Assembly (NCBI GenBank): GCA_037157565.1
Contig: JAZHRO010000014.1
Location: forward strand, 102,579,501-102,643,500
Direction of reading: 5' to 3'
DNA length: 64,000 nt
Origin: Thalassia testudinum
Lineage: Eukaryota > Streptophyta > Magnoliopsida > Alismatales > Hydrocharitaceae
A program made the position numbers and the translations under genes. Under the pieces are notes generated by a model that was not told where the DNA came from, made no database searches, and saw only the letters and a program-made list of their open reading frames with translations. This document shows, in pieces, positions 45,552-57,500 of this stretch. Every line of letters starts with the position of its first letter. Positions within the stretch are counted from its first letter, which is position 1.

Positions 45552-46932
45552 TCACTATCGCAGGAAGATTTAGGGAGATGAGAAGGGAAAAGAAGATGAG
45601 AGAAATGACGCCGCAAAGGTACACTTGATGAAAAATCAATACAATCAAATTCCTAACCTCTACAGTGTGCCCTTAGACCTAAAGATCTAAGTTACCTACT
45701 ATCACGAACTACGGAACCGAATGCGAGCACCGTGGAACCACCGGGCCAGATTGAAAGGCCGTTTGCCCCAGTCTTAGACACCCGGTAGCACGCGGGAACT
45801 CACACTAGCACGTAGCCGCTACACGCAGGTAGTTAGACCTCCAATCCTTAAGAAGGGTCAAGTTACTACCAGTTTTAGTTAGAGGCTTAGGGTCAAGTGC
45901 TTTTGGAATGTGAAGGGCATTGTTTACGGGTAATGCCCATGTGATTGATTTTTCAAAGTGTGTAATCCAAGCATGCAACGGGGAAATCTCCCCGAATTGA
46001 AGTTTTTAATTGGTGAATGGTTTTTAGAGTTCAGCCTTAAGTAGTATAAATTTTAAGATTTCGCTAAAATACCAATTCAACCAATCTCTGGGTTTTTGAG
46101 AGAATACAGGTTTTCTTTCTAAGCCCAACAAACCCTTCTTCAATATCAGTTAGTTAATGCATGCTAAAATGCAATGGGCTACCCTAAACGGAGATTTCTA
46201 TGTGTGGATGCACGAATCAATTTTAAATTAGTGTGAAAGGGATCCAAAGCACTTCAATTCAAGTGCTCCCAATCATCAGAAAGATGTCCACACAAGGCTC
46301 AATCAACAGATAAAGAAACTAAAATTGTTGGTGTTGAAATATTCGGGATCGAATCTTAAGCAAGTTGAAAAGTCATGGTGGGGTTGGAATTAACTCAATT
46401 TCAAGTCTCCCTACCAAAAATGTGATCTCGAATTGTAGATAAGTGAGCCAAAAGAGGGGTGCAATCAATCTTTTTGTATTTGCCTGAAAGAATACTTCAC
46501 ACGGTGAAAAATTCAAGAATCAAGATTCTCGGATTTTCGCTATGTGAAGTAAGGTGGGAAATCTCGGGGCGGTGGGAATGAAAACAATCAATCAAACAAG
46601 TGAATTTTAGTCCACTTGCCCCAAGAGATCCCAAGAAATTTTTCTAGTTTTTTTTAGTTTTTTAGTTTTTTTTTATTATTAAGGTGACAAGTTAACCCTA
46701 GTTGCTAAGAAAAGAAGACCTACTTGCTCGGCAACGTGTGCGAAGCTCCAATGCAGTGTCGGCATCTTCACACTCTCGTTCCCGCCTTGGATCTACTTAC
46801 ATCTTCGACTTCGTCTGCCTGCCTTTTGCTTGCACTAGGTTTACCTGCACACCAAAAACAGAGATACCCGTGAAGAGAGAAGAGAAGAGAAAAATTACAG
46901 GAATGGAGTAAAAACTTACTTGAAGGTGCACT
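45552..46932 (-). other. Untranslated leader of internal 2
   Basis: It matches the leader of the intact unit (57,603-58,995) almost block by block, including CACTAGCACGTAGCCGCTAC and the run before the PBS. It differs by many small changes and indels. No gene. Confidence 0.8.
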
Positions 46933-46950
46933 TCCCCGGCAACGGCGCCA
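46933..46950 (-). other. Primer-binding site of internal 2 (tRNA-Asp)
   Basis: The plus strand reads TCCCCGGCAACGGCGCCA, a perfect 18-nt match to the tRNA-Asp 3' end with CCA, followed by a 9-nt spacer (GAAAAGGTG) and the LTR start at 46,960. The intact unit has the same 9-nt spacing. Confidence 0.93.
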
Positions 46951-46959
46951 GAAAAGGTG

Positions 46960-47081
46960 TGGTGTCGAGCCCGGATAGGTTGTTAATATGATGATTTTAT
47001 CGTTGAAGTGTGTATAGTGGTTAACCTAAATCGGACCTAACCATCTCTTTACAAAATTTTTAACCTGTCCTACTTGATTTT
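46960..47081 (-). mobile_element. Athila LTR fragment E (inner end only)
   Basis: TGGTGTCGAGCCCGGATAGG to CTACTTGATTTTA matches the first about 122 bp of LTRs D and B, then stops abruptly. Where the others continue with CTTGTCACTTTTAGG, this one passes into tRNA sequence. It is the remains of the 5' LTR of internal 2. Confidence 0.88.
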
Positions 47082-47136
47082 AGTATTCCCGCCTGTCACG
47101 CGGGTGACCCGGGTTCGATCCCCGGCAACGGCGCCA
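47082..47136 (+). tRNA. Partial tRNA-Asp(GTC) copy with 3' CCA (not a functional gene)
   Basis: These 55 bases are the 3' part of a plant tRNA-Asp. AGTATT is the end of the D arm. The anticodon stem is CCCGC / GCGGG around loop CTGTCAC with anticodon GTC. The T arm is CCGGG-TTCGATC-CCCGG. Then come the acceptor strand CAACGGC, discriminator G and CCA (47,134-47,136). The 5' acceptor strand and most of the D arm are missing, so it cannot fold into a tRNA. Nuclear plant tRNA genes do not encode CCA, and the CCA is followed directly by AAATG, the same joint as PBS to LTR in element X (TCA-AAATG at 222-229). It therefore looks like a reverse-transcribed primer tRNA attached to an LTR, not a tRNA gene. 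In usual tRNA numbering the copy ends near A21, next to the dihydrouridine-bearing D loop. Confidence 0.9.
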
Positions 47137-47139
47137 AAA

Positions 47140-47812
47140 TGAAAGGCTGTGATAACCGGGTTTTATTGTTATAGCGTTGTAGTATAGCCAGTTATTGCCA
47201 ACATTTCAAATATATAAATTTTTTACTCGGAAAATAAAAGAGTTCCCGAGGTCGAACTCAGGGAGCAAGTTGTATTCTAGAGATATACATGTTTCTTTTA
47301 CAAAAATAAAGAAAGAGAGAGAAAGAATTTGTTGTTTCTTCTTTTCTCTTTGCTTCTCCTCGTCTCAGATCTTCTGTTATTTTCTTCTTCTTTATCTGCA
47401 GTGGTGATGTTCTTCTTCTGCAGTGGTGATGTTCTTCTTCTTTTTTTTTCTTCAGATCTTCTTCTCGTGCTCTTCTTCTTTCAGTTCTTCCCTGTGTTCT
47501 TTTGTGTTCTCCTCTGCCTCGCCTTCTTCTATTGTTCTTCAGATCTCCTTCTTTCTTCTTTTCTTTTTCCTGTCAGGACGTCGTCTCTCCTTCTTTCTTC
47601 TTTTGCCTTCAGGACGTCGTCTGATTTTCCAATCAGACGACTTAAACCGCTTGTTGCTACAGTGTCTCCCTCAGCTTCCTTCTTCTTCCGCGGTCCTTCT
47701 TCTTCACCTGTGCCTGCACACTTCAGAGTTTACGTCAGAGGGCAAAACCTACTCTACCCCCCCCCCGCTCCCCGTCTCTCTCTCACAGAATCCGCTCATA
47801 GGATAACTCTCC
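47140..47812 (-). mobile_element. R-U5-like segment F of another Athila-type element
   Basis: It begins TGAAAGGCTGTGATAACC and continues GCGTTGTAGTATAGCC, ACTCGG...CCCGAGGTCGAACTCAGGGAGC, matching the inner end of LTR X (228-335) in order and spacing. It is not the LTR family of the array. It stops at 47,812, exactly where LTR B1 starts, without a CA end. With the tRNA on one side and no U3, it has the structure expected of minus-strand strong-stop cDNA (R-U5 plus primer). Two GACGTCGTC words lie at 47,577 and 47,613. Confidence 0.7.
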
Positions 47813-48499
47813 TGATGGTCGGTCTGGATAGGTTGTTAATATGATATTTTTATCGTTGAAATGTGTATAGTGGTTAACCTAATTCAGACCTAACCATCTC
47901 TTTACAAAATTTTTAACCTGGCCTAATTGATTTTATCTTGTCACTTTTAAGCCCAGGGTCGAACTCAGGGAAGTGGGGTTCAAGTCGAGTTTCTACGTTT
48001 TCCTTAAAACGCGTCTCTTCCGTTCGTTTATTCTGTTTTTGGTATTTTTCTTATTTAGGTTTTTTTTTTTCTGGTAATCCTTGTTCTTGAGGCACACCCT
48101 CAAAATTGTGTCCTTGGCTTTTAGCCAAAACAGAGTTTCAAAACACGTCTTGCTACTTGCAAGATGGGGTACCTGCAAATCAAAGATTATCTTTTCACTT
48201 TTATACCTTTTTTTTTATCTTTTTACTAAGGAAGCTATCAGATAGAAAGTAAATATAGTAGCTATAGATATATATTTATATGTAGTATATATATAAAGGG
48301 GTGGGGGTGGAGGTGACGATGGAGTGTAGCACTATGTCGAGTCAGCCGACGTCTAGAGAGACGCAACCAACACGACTAGGTGCCGCGTGGAGTGTGGATG
48401 GAGGATGGATGATGTATGGGACCACGCTTTTTGTACACGCTGTATCGCTGAATATCAGCAACTGGTGCAAATATTCCCGCGATACAGCGTATAGTAAAT

Positions 48500-48591
48500 A
48501 ACGTGAAAATATATGTACATATGTATGTATATAAATGTATAAGTATATATGTATAGATATATATAGATAGATATATATATATATATAGGTG

Positions 48592-48626
<35 letters not shown>

Positions 48627-48958
48627 ATAGCTATGTATATATGTATATAAGTATATATATATAATACTATATAGATATATATATATATATGTATATAGGT
48701 ATATATGTATCTAGATATATATGTATATATATATATGTGTATATGTATAAGTATATAGATATGTATATATATATATATGTATATGAGTATGTGTATATAT
48801 ATATATATATATATATTATATATGTATATGTATATATATATTATATTATATGTATGTATACATAACTATATAGATATACTATGTATATATAAGTATATAT
48901 ATATAGATATATGTATATGTATATATATATATATGTATGTATATAAGTTACTATTAGT
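48500..48958. repeat. TATATG microsatellite block in LTR B1
   Basis: About 460 bp of ATATGTATA variants. It is followed by GTGTGAGTGTGTG and GAGAGA runs to about 49.08 kb. Confidence 0.95.
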
Positions 48959-49642
48959 GTGTGAGTGTGTGTGAAAGTGTGAGTGTAGATGTCTGTGTGC
49001 GTCGGTGTAGTGTGTGAGAAAGTGTTGTGAGAGAGAGTGAGAGAGAGAGAGAGAGAGAATGGGAGAGAGAGAGCAGGAGAGAGCTGGCAGGAGAGGAGAG
49101 AACGGAGGCAGCCGCACTGCAGGAGGCGAGGGAGCACGTTTTAAGTCGTCTGCAGTCGAAGGCCGTCGTCTGAAGGTCGCGGGCGCACGGGGGCGTACTC
49201 GCGCAGAGGAGATGAGGAGTCTGCGTCGACCTGCTGCGAGCGCGGAGGCTCGCGACAGCGCGCTCGGAGAAGGAGGCGGGGAGTCTGCAGGCACGCGCGG
49301 GCGCTTGCAGAGGCTGGTAGGGAGGCAGGAAGGGGCCTGGCCGGCCGCTGCTGAGGAGCGCAGCGACCGGTTGCGGGCGCAGAGGCGGGCGACAGAGCAG
49401 ATGAACGGAGGCGGGGAAGGCCTGCAGGCGCGCGCAGAGGGGCTGGGGCGCCTGCAGACGCTCGCGGAAGCTGCGGGGGCCGCTGCCGCTGCTGCTGCTG
49501 CTGCCGCCGCTTAGCTGCTGCTGCTGCTTCAAGCTTCAGACCTTGAAGCGGCAGCAATGGCTAGAAGTGCGAGAACGGAAAACAAATGAAAACAGAGAGC
49601 CACCACGCCCACCGGCTCTTTGAAGAGCTGGGCGGTGATGGT

Positions 49643-49671
49643 CTCACTGTGGTGGTGTGCACCACAGTGAG
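49643..49671 (-). promoter_or_regulatory. Leader hairpin of LTR B1
   Basis: CTCACTGTGGTG / CACCACAGTGAG around GTGTG. A second dyad, with arms CACCGGCTCTT-like and AAGAGCTGGGCGGTG, lies just before it (49,604-49,638). Confidence 0.7.
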
Positions 49672-50189
49672 CTCCTGCCCGCCGGGTTTCTCCTCGGAGG
49701 AGGACCGACGTATGGAGGGGAGAGGGAGGAGAGGAAGGTGGCGGCCTGCTGGTGGTGTTTCTTTCTTGCTGCAGCCCCCTCGCCGCGAAGAAGAAGAACC
49801 CGTGGCTTCTTATAGAAGAAGAGAGCATGGTCATGCAGCATGCGGGGAATGGCTTGGGCAGGGAGAGGGCGGACGTGCGCGGGAAGTTGCAGCAGCGGGA
49901 AATGGGAGGAATGGCAGCCGCAGGGAATGGCTGCGGAGAAGAAGTTGCAGCAGCGGGAGAAAAAATAGAAATCAAGAGGAAATAAAAATAGAGAAGGGAA
50001 TTTTTGCAAATATGCACTCGAGGAAAAAAGTGAATTATGAAGTCATTTATTTCAATCTTCCCTCCTCTTAATTAAATGCACGAATGCAAGTATTTTTACA
50101 GATGCGACTATAGGATTATAATATACATAGTTAATGCTAGAAAATAGCATAAGAAGGCGTCCTTATAGGCGTGTTTTGAGGTGCAAACA

Positions 50190-50725
50190 TATACCCCCAT
50201 GCCTATCTTTTGCTAGTCCCTAGCAAAACCGTATTTAGAAATGTTCTTAAGCTGAAGATTTTCTTCTGAGATGATATCGGTGTGTTTATTATCGGATATT
50301 GTGAGAACCAATTGTAAAGAAGACTACCAGTACTTTAAGTCTTACATGACAAAGATTATCTCTCAACTAACCAGGACTCTTGATATTTAAACCTTAAGTA
50401 CGATTTCCAGGACCCAAGAGGTTTTTCCATACTCGAGAGCTCAAGAGGTTATGGTTTGTGCATAGTGAAGGATCAAGACTGACCAGATGAACCTTAAGAC
50501 TCACTCCCAGGGTTTCACGAATTTTTAAGTACAGGTTGGTCCCAATTTCAGCTCGTGTTTTCGGATTGACCCTTAAGATGATTACGGAAAACTCAACTCC
50601 CATTTTCGAAAAACAAATTATACCGACATTTATGAGATATACTGACTCTTTTGCAACATCTTTTTTTTTTTTTTTTTTGAAACATATGTCAGTATATCTC
50701 TTACAACACATTTTGAAAGAGCACA

Positions 50726-50768
<43 letters not shown>

Positions 50769-51196
50769 GGTGGGAGAGTTTCTTTTTGGTGGAAAGAGCC
50801 ACTCCTAAACACAAGACTAAAACTTGGGATAAAAAGTCTACCTGCACGCACAGGTAAGGACTCCACCTTTCCTAATGAACACTAGGGTTGGATCTTATGT
50901 TCAACTGATCTTTCCTGATATGTGTAGTGTGAACCAAGTTTACTTAAGCTCTCAAGAAAAAGCAAACCAACGAATCCTGTACTGTGTCTCAGGTACAAGA
51001 AACGTTCTTAGTTAGGAGAGATTTTGATCTATTTCGTCAATGCTTTAAGTGAATTAAGCCGAGCCTGAGCGAATCAAGCTTCTGTGGCCTGGAAATTCTT
51101 CAAAACAGAGGTTGAATATCCATAAACACTTATTGTATTTATTTTTTTTTTTTTTGTTTCAGCTTTTAGATCATTACTAAACACCATTTATTACTA

Positions 51197-51240
<44 letters not shown>

Positions 51241-51560
51241 GCATATTTATAAATAGGTGGTAATTGTCTGATACCATAAAATACCCGGATCCTATGGATG
51301 CCTATCCGCCCCCCCATGCCAAACAATGCTATGTCCTCATATGCATGCAGGGAAAGGCAGAGGAAGATCGGGTAACAAGAGCTGAGGTTCAGGGTATAGA
51401 TCAGGGTGGAAGGGTGGGTGGATGGTGGGTGGTGAAGAGAAAAGTGAAGTGATTGCGATAGAGGTGTGAAAAGTGATGGTGGATGGTGAGTGCTGTTAGG
51501 GTGCCTCCCAACAAGTGCTGAATTTAATGTCCCCAGCTGGACTCAGAATGAGGCAAAGAA
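50190..51560 (-). other. Polypurine tract and 3' untranslated region of the intact Athila element
   Basis: Next to the LTR the minus strand reads ATGGGGGTATA (polypurine tract), preceded by the dyad TTTTGCTAG / CTAGCAAAA (50,208-50,228). Long T runs occur at 50,731-50,768 and 51,211-51,240. The GCCTCCCAACAAGTGCTG block (51,503-51,520) lies 40 bp beyond the pol stop. There is no frame resembling the envelope-like gene that some Athila elements carry. Confidence 0.8.
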
Positions 51561-54500
51561 TTAGTTACCCTCCAGCAGGGCAACGGTTTCTCCAACGGGG
51601 GCAGGTTCATGAGTCAGATAGGGTTTCAAACGCTGCCCGTTGACCGTAAATTTACGCCCAGATTTGGGATCTTCGATTTCGACGGCCCCATTGGGGAATG
51701 GTCTTGAGACCAGAAAAGGACCAGTCCATTTGGACTTTAATTTCCCAGGAAAGAATTTGAGTCGGGCATTATAGAGCCAAACTTGCTGAGATGGCTCAAA
51801 TTCCTTCCGCCGAACATGGCTGTCATGAAAAGCCTTAGTGCGCTGTTTAAAGGTTAGAGCAGAATCATAGGCTTCACGACGGAGCTCTTCCAGCTCCTGG
51901 AGTTGGAGTTTCCTTTCTCGTTCACACAAGTCTGGGTCAAGGTTACATTGGCGAACCGCCCAATAAGCGCGGTGCTCCAACTCCACAGGCAAATGACAAG
52001 GCTTCCCGTAAACGATTCTATATGGAGACATACCAAGGGGAGCCTTGAAGGTGGTCCGATACGCCCAAAGTGCGTCAGTCAGCTTGTCGGACCAATCCTT
52101 ACGGTCAGGCCGAACCGTTTTCTGGAGAATCTGCTTGATTTGCCGGTTCGACACTTCCGCCTGGCCGTTCGTCTGAGGATGATACGGGGATGCGATACGA
52201 TGGTGGACTCCGTATCTCCTCAGAAGTGCCCGAAAAGAAGCATGGGTAAAGTGGCTTCCTCCATCCGAGATAATGGCCCGAGGGATCCCAAAACGCGCAA
52301 AGATATGGTCTTTGACGAATCGGGTGGAGATAACATGGTCAGCACGGCGCGCGGGAATAGCCTCGATCCATTTTGAAACATAGTCGACGGCCACGAGGAT
52401 GAATACGAAGCCGTTGGATGGAGGGAAGGGACCCATGAAGTCAATTCCCCAGATGTCGAAGATTTCCGCAGCTAGGATGTGTTGCAAGGGCATCATGTCA
52501 CGACGTGCCATTGACCCTAAAGACTGGCACCTAGTGCAATGTTTGGCATAAGCGTGCGCATCCTGGTGAAGGGAGGGCCAAAAGAAACCGCACTGCAACA
52601 CCTTGGCTGCAGTTTTCCTCCCAGAGAAATGGCCTCCACAGGCCTGATCGTGGCAGAAGGATAGCACACTGGGGAACTCACTGTCAGGAATACAGCGACG
52701 GATGATTTGATCAGCACCTATCCGAAAAAGAAGTGGATTATCCCAGAAATAATACTTTGCTTCTGCCATGAGACGCTCACGCTGGTTTTTAGGCCAGCCA
52801 CGTGGAAGAGATCCAGAAGCAAGGTAATTGGCAATGTCGGCATACCACGGTCCACTTGCCGCATTTATTGCCAATAGGTGCTCATCAGGAAAAACTTCAT
52901 TAATTGGCAGAGTAAGTCCAATATGGTCAGGGTCCAGTCTGGAAAGGTGATCAGCCACAACATTCTGGGCTCCGACCTTATCACGAATCTCAATGTCAAA
53001 TTCCTGGAGCAGAAGGATCCAACGAATCAGTCTAGGCTTGGCATCCTTCTTGTGCATGAGATGGCGAATGGCCGCGTGATCAGTGAAAACAATAATGTGA
53101 GAGCCCAGAAGGTAAGAACGGAATTTTTCCAGCCCAAAGACGACTGCCAGTAGTTCCTTTTCAGTGGTAGTATAATTACGCTGGGCCTCGTCCAACGTCT
53201 TACTGGCGTAGTATACCACGAAGGGGTGTCTATCGCGTCTTTGTCCCAGGATGGCTCCGACTGCAAGGTCTGAAGCGTCACACATAAGTTCAAAGTTGAG
53301 GGACCAATCAGGCGGCTGGAGAACAGGGGCCTTGGTGACAGCATTACGCAGTTGCGTGAATGCTTGTATACAGTCAGGGCCCATGTCGAAGGGCACGTCG
53401 GTTGATAGGAGATGAGTTAAGGGTCGAGAAATTTTGGAGAAGTCTTTGATGAATCTCCTATAGAAACCGACGTGTCCCAAGAAGGAGCGGATTTGTTTGA
53501 CAGAACCAGGCACAGGTAAATCAGCAATGATATCGAGCTTAGCTCTGTCAACCTCGATACCCCTATCGGAGATGATATGTCCAAGAACAATTCCTTCGTG
53601 CACCATAAAATGACTTTTTTCCCAGGAAAGCACGAGGTTTACATCAATACATCTCCTAAGGATGCGAGTCAGGTTGGCAAGACATTCATCGAAAGATGGT
53701 CCAAAGACTGAAAAGTCATCCATGAAGACCTCAAGAAAGTCACCCACCATGTCATGAAATATCGCCAGCATGCATCTCTGGAAAGTTGCTGGCGCGTTAC
53801 AAAGTCCGAACGGCATCCTTCTAAAGGTGAAGGTGCCGAAAGGGCAGGTAAAAGTGGTTTTCTCTTGGTCTCGGGGGTCTATTGCCACCTGGTTATATCC
53901 TGAGAATCCATCCAGGAAGCAGAAAAATTTATTTCCCGCTAACCGCTCCAGGATTTGGTCAATAAATGGTAGCGGGAAGTGATCTTTCTTGGTTGCAGCA
54001 TTGAGTTTCCTATAATCTACACACACTCTCCAAGATGTAGGAGTGCGTGTAGGGATGGATTCGCCCCTGTCATTGACACGGATGGTGAGTCCTGCCTTTT
54101 TGGGCACAACGTGAATCGGACTCACCCAGGGGCTATCGCTGATCGGGTAGATTATACCCGCATCCAGCCACTTAATGATTTCATTCTTAACGACCTCCCG
54201 CATGTTAGGGTTGAGACGTCGCTGCATCTCGCGAGAAGGTCGAGCCTCCTCCTCCGTATATATACGATGAGTGCAGTAGGAGGGACTAATACCAGATAAG
54301 TCTGATAAAGACCATCCAATAGCTGCCTTGTGTTCTAGGAGGACCTTAGTTAGTTTGCACTCCTGCTCCATGGTTAATTTTGAACTGATGATTACAGGGA
54401 GCGTTTCATTTGGTCCCAGGAAAACATACTTGAGTGTATTAGGCAGCACTTTTAGCTCGGGAGTGGATGGGGAAGGATCTGGCATTTCTTGGGACGAGAG

Positions 54501-57500
54501 TGTCCCAGACGGGTAGGAGAACAAGTTAGGAGGAAGAAACTGGCCTTCAGATTGGCCAAGAAGATGGGCTTCTTGGATAGATGGATCCAAAAATGAATAG
54601 CCCCAGTGAGAAGTATATGGGCTCAAGGTCCCAGTGTGGATTTGTAAATCCGCCTGATTTGGCGGGGAAGAAAGGGCAATTCGGTCTTCATGAGTGTGGA
54701 CTGATAGTGAGTAGCCCGGATATGACTCAGACCACGAGGTATGGGAAGCGGAGAAAACCTCGTCAGAAGTCTGGCCAGGAGAAGGAACTGGACAAGGGAG
54801 GGATTGGGGAACGTCACAGTATGCGTTGGTCAGGCAGTTATCAGTGTTTATAGGTAATCCGCAACAGTCCGAATAGGTCCCAATTAGTCCGATACACGCG
54901 CTGACGGCCATGTCCTCGTCAGACGTGTCATCCTCAATGCAATCGCAATCAAAGTTCTTGGCTGCCTTGAATATGTTAAGCTTGAGCTTCTCAGATCCAA
55001 CGGCAATCTCAATACAGCCCGACTCGCAGTCGATGTGGGCGCGGGCTGTGGCCAAGAAAGGTCGACCGAGGATGATCGGACAATCAGAAAGTGAACTAGG
55101 AACTTCCATATCTAAAACAAGAAAGTCAACAGGAAAACAGAGACTGTTGACCCTAACCACCACGTCTTCCACCACACCCTTCGGGATTTTGACAGAACGA
55201 TCTGCCAACTGTAACGTGACAGGGGTGGGTTTCAGATTTCCCAAGGAAAATTTTTTGAGCATGATGGTCGGTATGAGATTGATGGAAGATCCTAGATCAA
55301 GCAAGGCACGGTTAAAACTGCAGCCTTGGATGCTACAGGAAATCAGTGGTGTGCCCGGATCTTTCTGCTTCGGTGGTAAGTTTGATAGTATAGCACAACT
55401 CGCATGAGGCGAGAGAACCACCGGATTCTTAGTCTTCTTTGACTGTCGCCTGGGTGTTGTGTAGTCTTTGAAAAATCGAGCGACAGTAGGTATGTGGTCG
55501 ATTGCCTCGAGCAGGGGTACCTTGATTTCTACATCCCTGAACAAATTACGTAGGTTGTCAAAGGCCTGCGTATTTTTCTTTTTGCCTTTTGGCTCCCTTA
55601 GTAGAGCCTCAGGGAATGGGACTGATTCTGGCACAAGTTTTGGTGCATCATCCTCTCGCGAATGCGGTATGCATTCCGAATGAGAGGGCGAAGAAGAAGA
55701 TGGGCCAGGATCAGGTCGAGGCGGATCGACGGTCTGCTTACCGCTCCTCGTAGTGATAGCATTGGACGATGCGGGTCCAGTGGGATCATACGGTGGAGGA
55801 GGGTTTGCAATGGGGATATAAGAGTGTGGTGCTGCAGCAGGATTAGCCTGAAATCCCGGTGGAATGTTCGGAGCTTGCAGAACTTGATTAACCTGTCCCT
55901 GAGAAGGTCGTACCTGTGGTTGAGAACCACGGGGCACGAAATTTCGCGGGTTTGGAACAGGTTGGGCGGGAAGAGTGCCCTGAGATCGAGTCGCCATGCG
56001 TAGTTGACTGATCTCGGCATTCTGCTGCGCCAATTGGTGCTGAAGAGAGGTCATGTTCTCTTCATGGCGCTTTGACATTTCCGTCATCATTCGCATCAAT
56101 TTGTCAAGAGGGCTTGATGCGTGTTCAGTTTGTGGTACGCAAGGGCCTGATGGTGGATTTGCCATAGGATTAAACTGGACCCTTGGGATGACGGGTGCGG
56201 ACGGTCGCATTGGTCCACCCACGGGGTTTTGGCGCTGCGGGTTGTTGGACCATGCAAAGTTCGGGTGATTACGCCACCCTGGGTTATAAGTGGCAGAGAA
56301 CGGGTTGTTCCCCAGGGCGCAAGCATCTTCTATGCCAGAAGACGCGTCCGCATGTAGATATGCGTCAGAGCACACGGAGGCTTGGTCCTCCGTGTCGAAA
56401 TACTGGCTCGCAGAAGCCAGTTCCACATGACTTACCGAGTCGCTTGGCGCGACACTCGGTAAGGAAGGTCTAACGGGGTTTCTCGGGATAAGCCTGGTAT
56501 TAGAAGAACTTGGATTGTGACGAAGTGGTGAAGAGGTGGTGTTTGCCATAGATCGGGCGGGGTTGGCCAGAAGCTCGTCCAGCTTCTTGTGCACGACGGA
56601 GACTTCATCCAGTTTTTGTGCAATAAGGCTTAGATCAGTGGATGAATGGGAGGGTCCCGTGTCAACTTCGTGGACATTTCGGGGCTGGCTGGTACGATTA
56701 AAGGCGACAATGGAAGCATTGTTCATCGAGTTTTCACTCATATTTTCAAACAGCTCGAATGCTCCATTCTCGTCTTTATTCATAAAGTTCCCTCCGCAGG
56801 AAGCGTCTGCAATCTGCTTCAAAGTCTCATTTAGCCCATAGTAGAAAATCTGGGCTATATGCCACTTAGGCAGACCGTGATGCGGACACTTCCTGAGGAG
56901 GTCGTTATACCTCTCCCATGCCTCATGAAATTGTTCGCCGTTTTGTTGCGTAAATGAAGTGATAGCACGGCGAAGCGCATTGGTTCGCCCGATTGGGAAG
57001 AACTTCTTGAGAAATGCTGTTCGCATCTCTTCCCAAGAGTGGATGGTTCTCCCAAGGGTGCGTAACCATTGCGACGCTTTATCCCGTAATGAAAACGGGA
57101 ACATCTTCATGAGGACTATAGATAACCCGACATTTCTTGGTTTAACGGTTTCAGCAAGTCGGGTTAGGTCTTCCAAGTGGAGAAATGGGTCTTCACTTGC
57201 AAGACCATGAAAGTGAAAATTGATTAGGCCAATTATGTTTGGTTTTAATTCAAAGTCGTCCCCGCCCATGGGAACCCGAATTTGTCCTATGGTCTCTGTA
57301 GCAGCGGGATTCTGATAAGAGCTAAGAGACCTAGGCTCCTCCCGTTCGGGAGGGTTCTGCATTTCCTCCAATGTTTCCCGAATGGCTTCGATTTGCTCAT
57401 TATACATTTCCATTTGGGCTTGGAGGCGGGTTATGGGTTCTAAGGCTCCACCACCTGGTGGATTCTGAGGGCGGTTTCCTCCCTCGGGATTTGGGGGTGG

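Larger units (their letters stand above)
47813..50189 (-). mobile_element. 3' LTR (B1) of the intact Athila element
   Basis: TGATGGTCGGTCTGGATAGG to AGGTGCAAACA, 2,377 bp, followed by TATACCCCC (polypurine complement). It carries the microsatellite (48.50-48.95 kb), GA run, CpG-dense block, CTG repeat (49,491-49,526), the hairpin 49,643-49,671 and a TATA-like CTATAAG (minus, 49,809-49,815). Confidence 0.93.

Noticed and set aside
47082..47136. A functional tRNA-Asp gene
   Set aside because: It lacks the 5' acceptor strand and most of the D arm, has CCA in the DNA, and is fused at both ends to LTR sequence.
50190..51560. Envelope-like gene downstream of Athila pol
   Set aside because: I looked for a frame with a signal peptide and membrane segment and found only short, unconserved frames and T runs.
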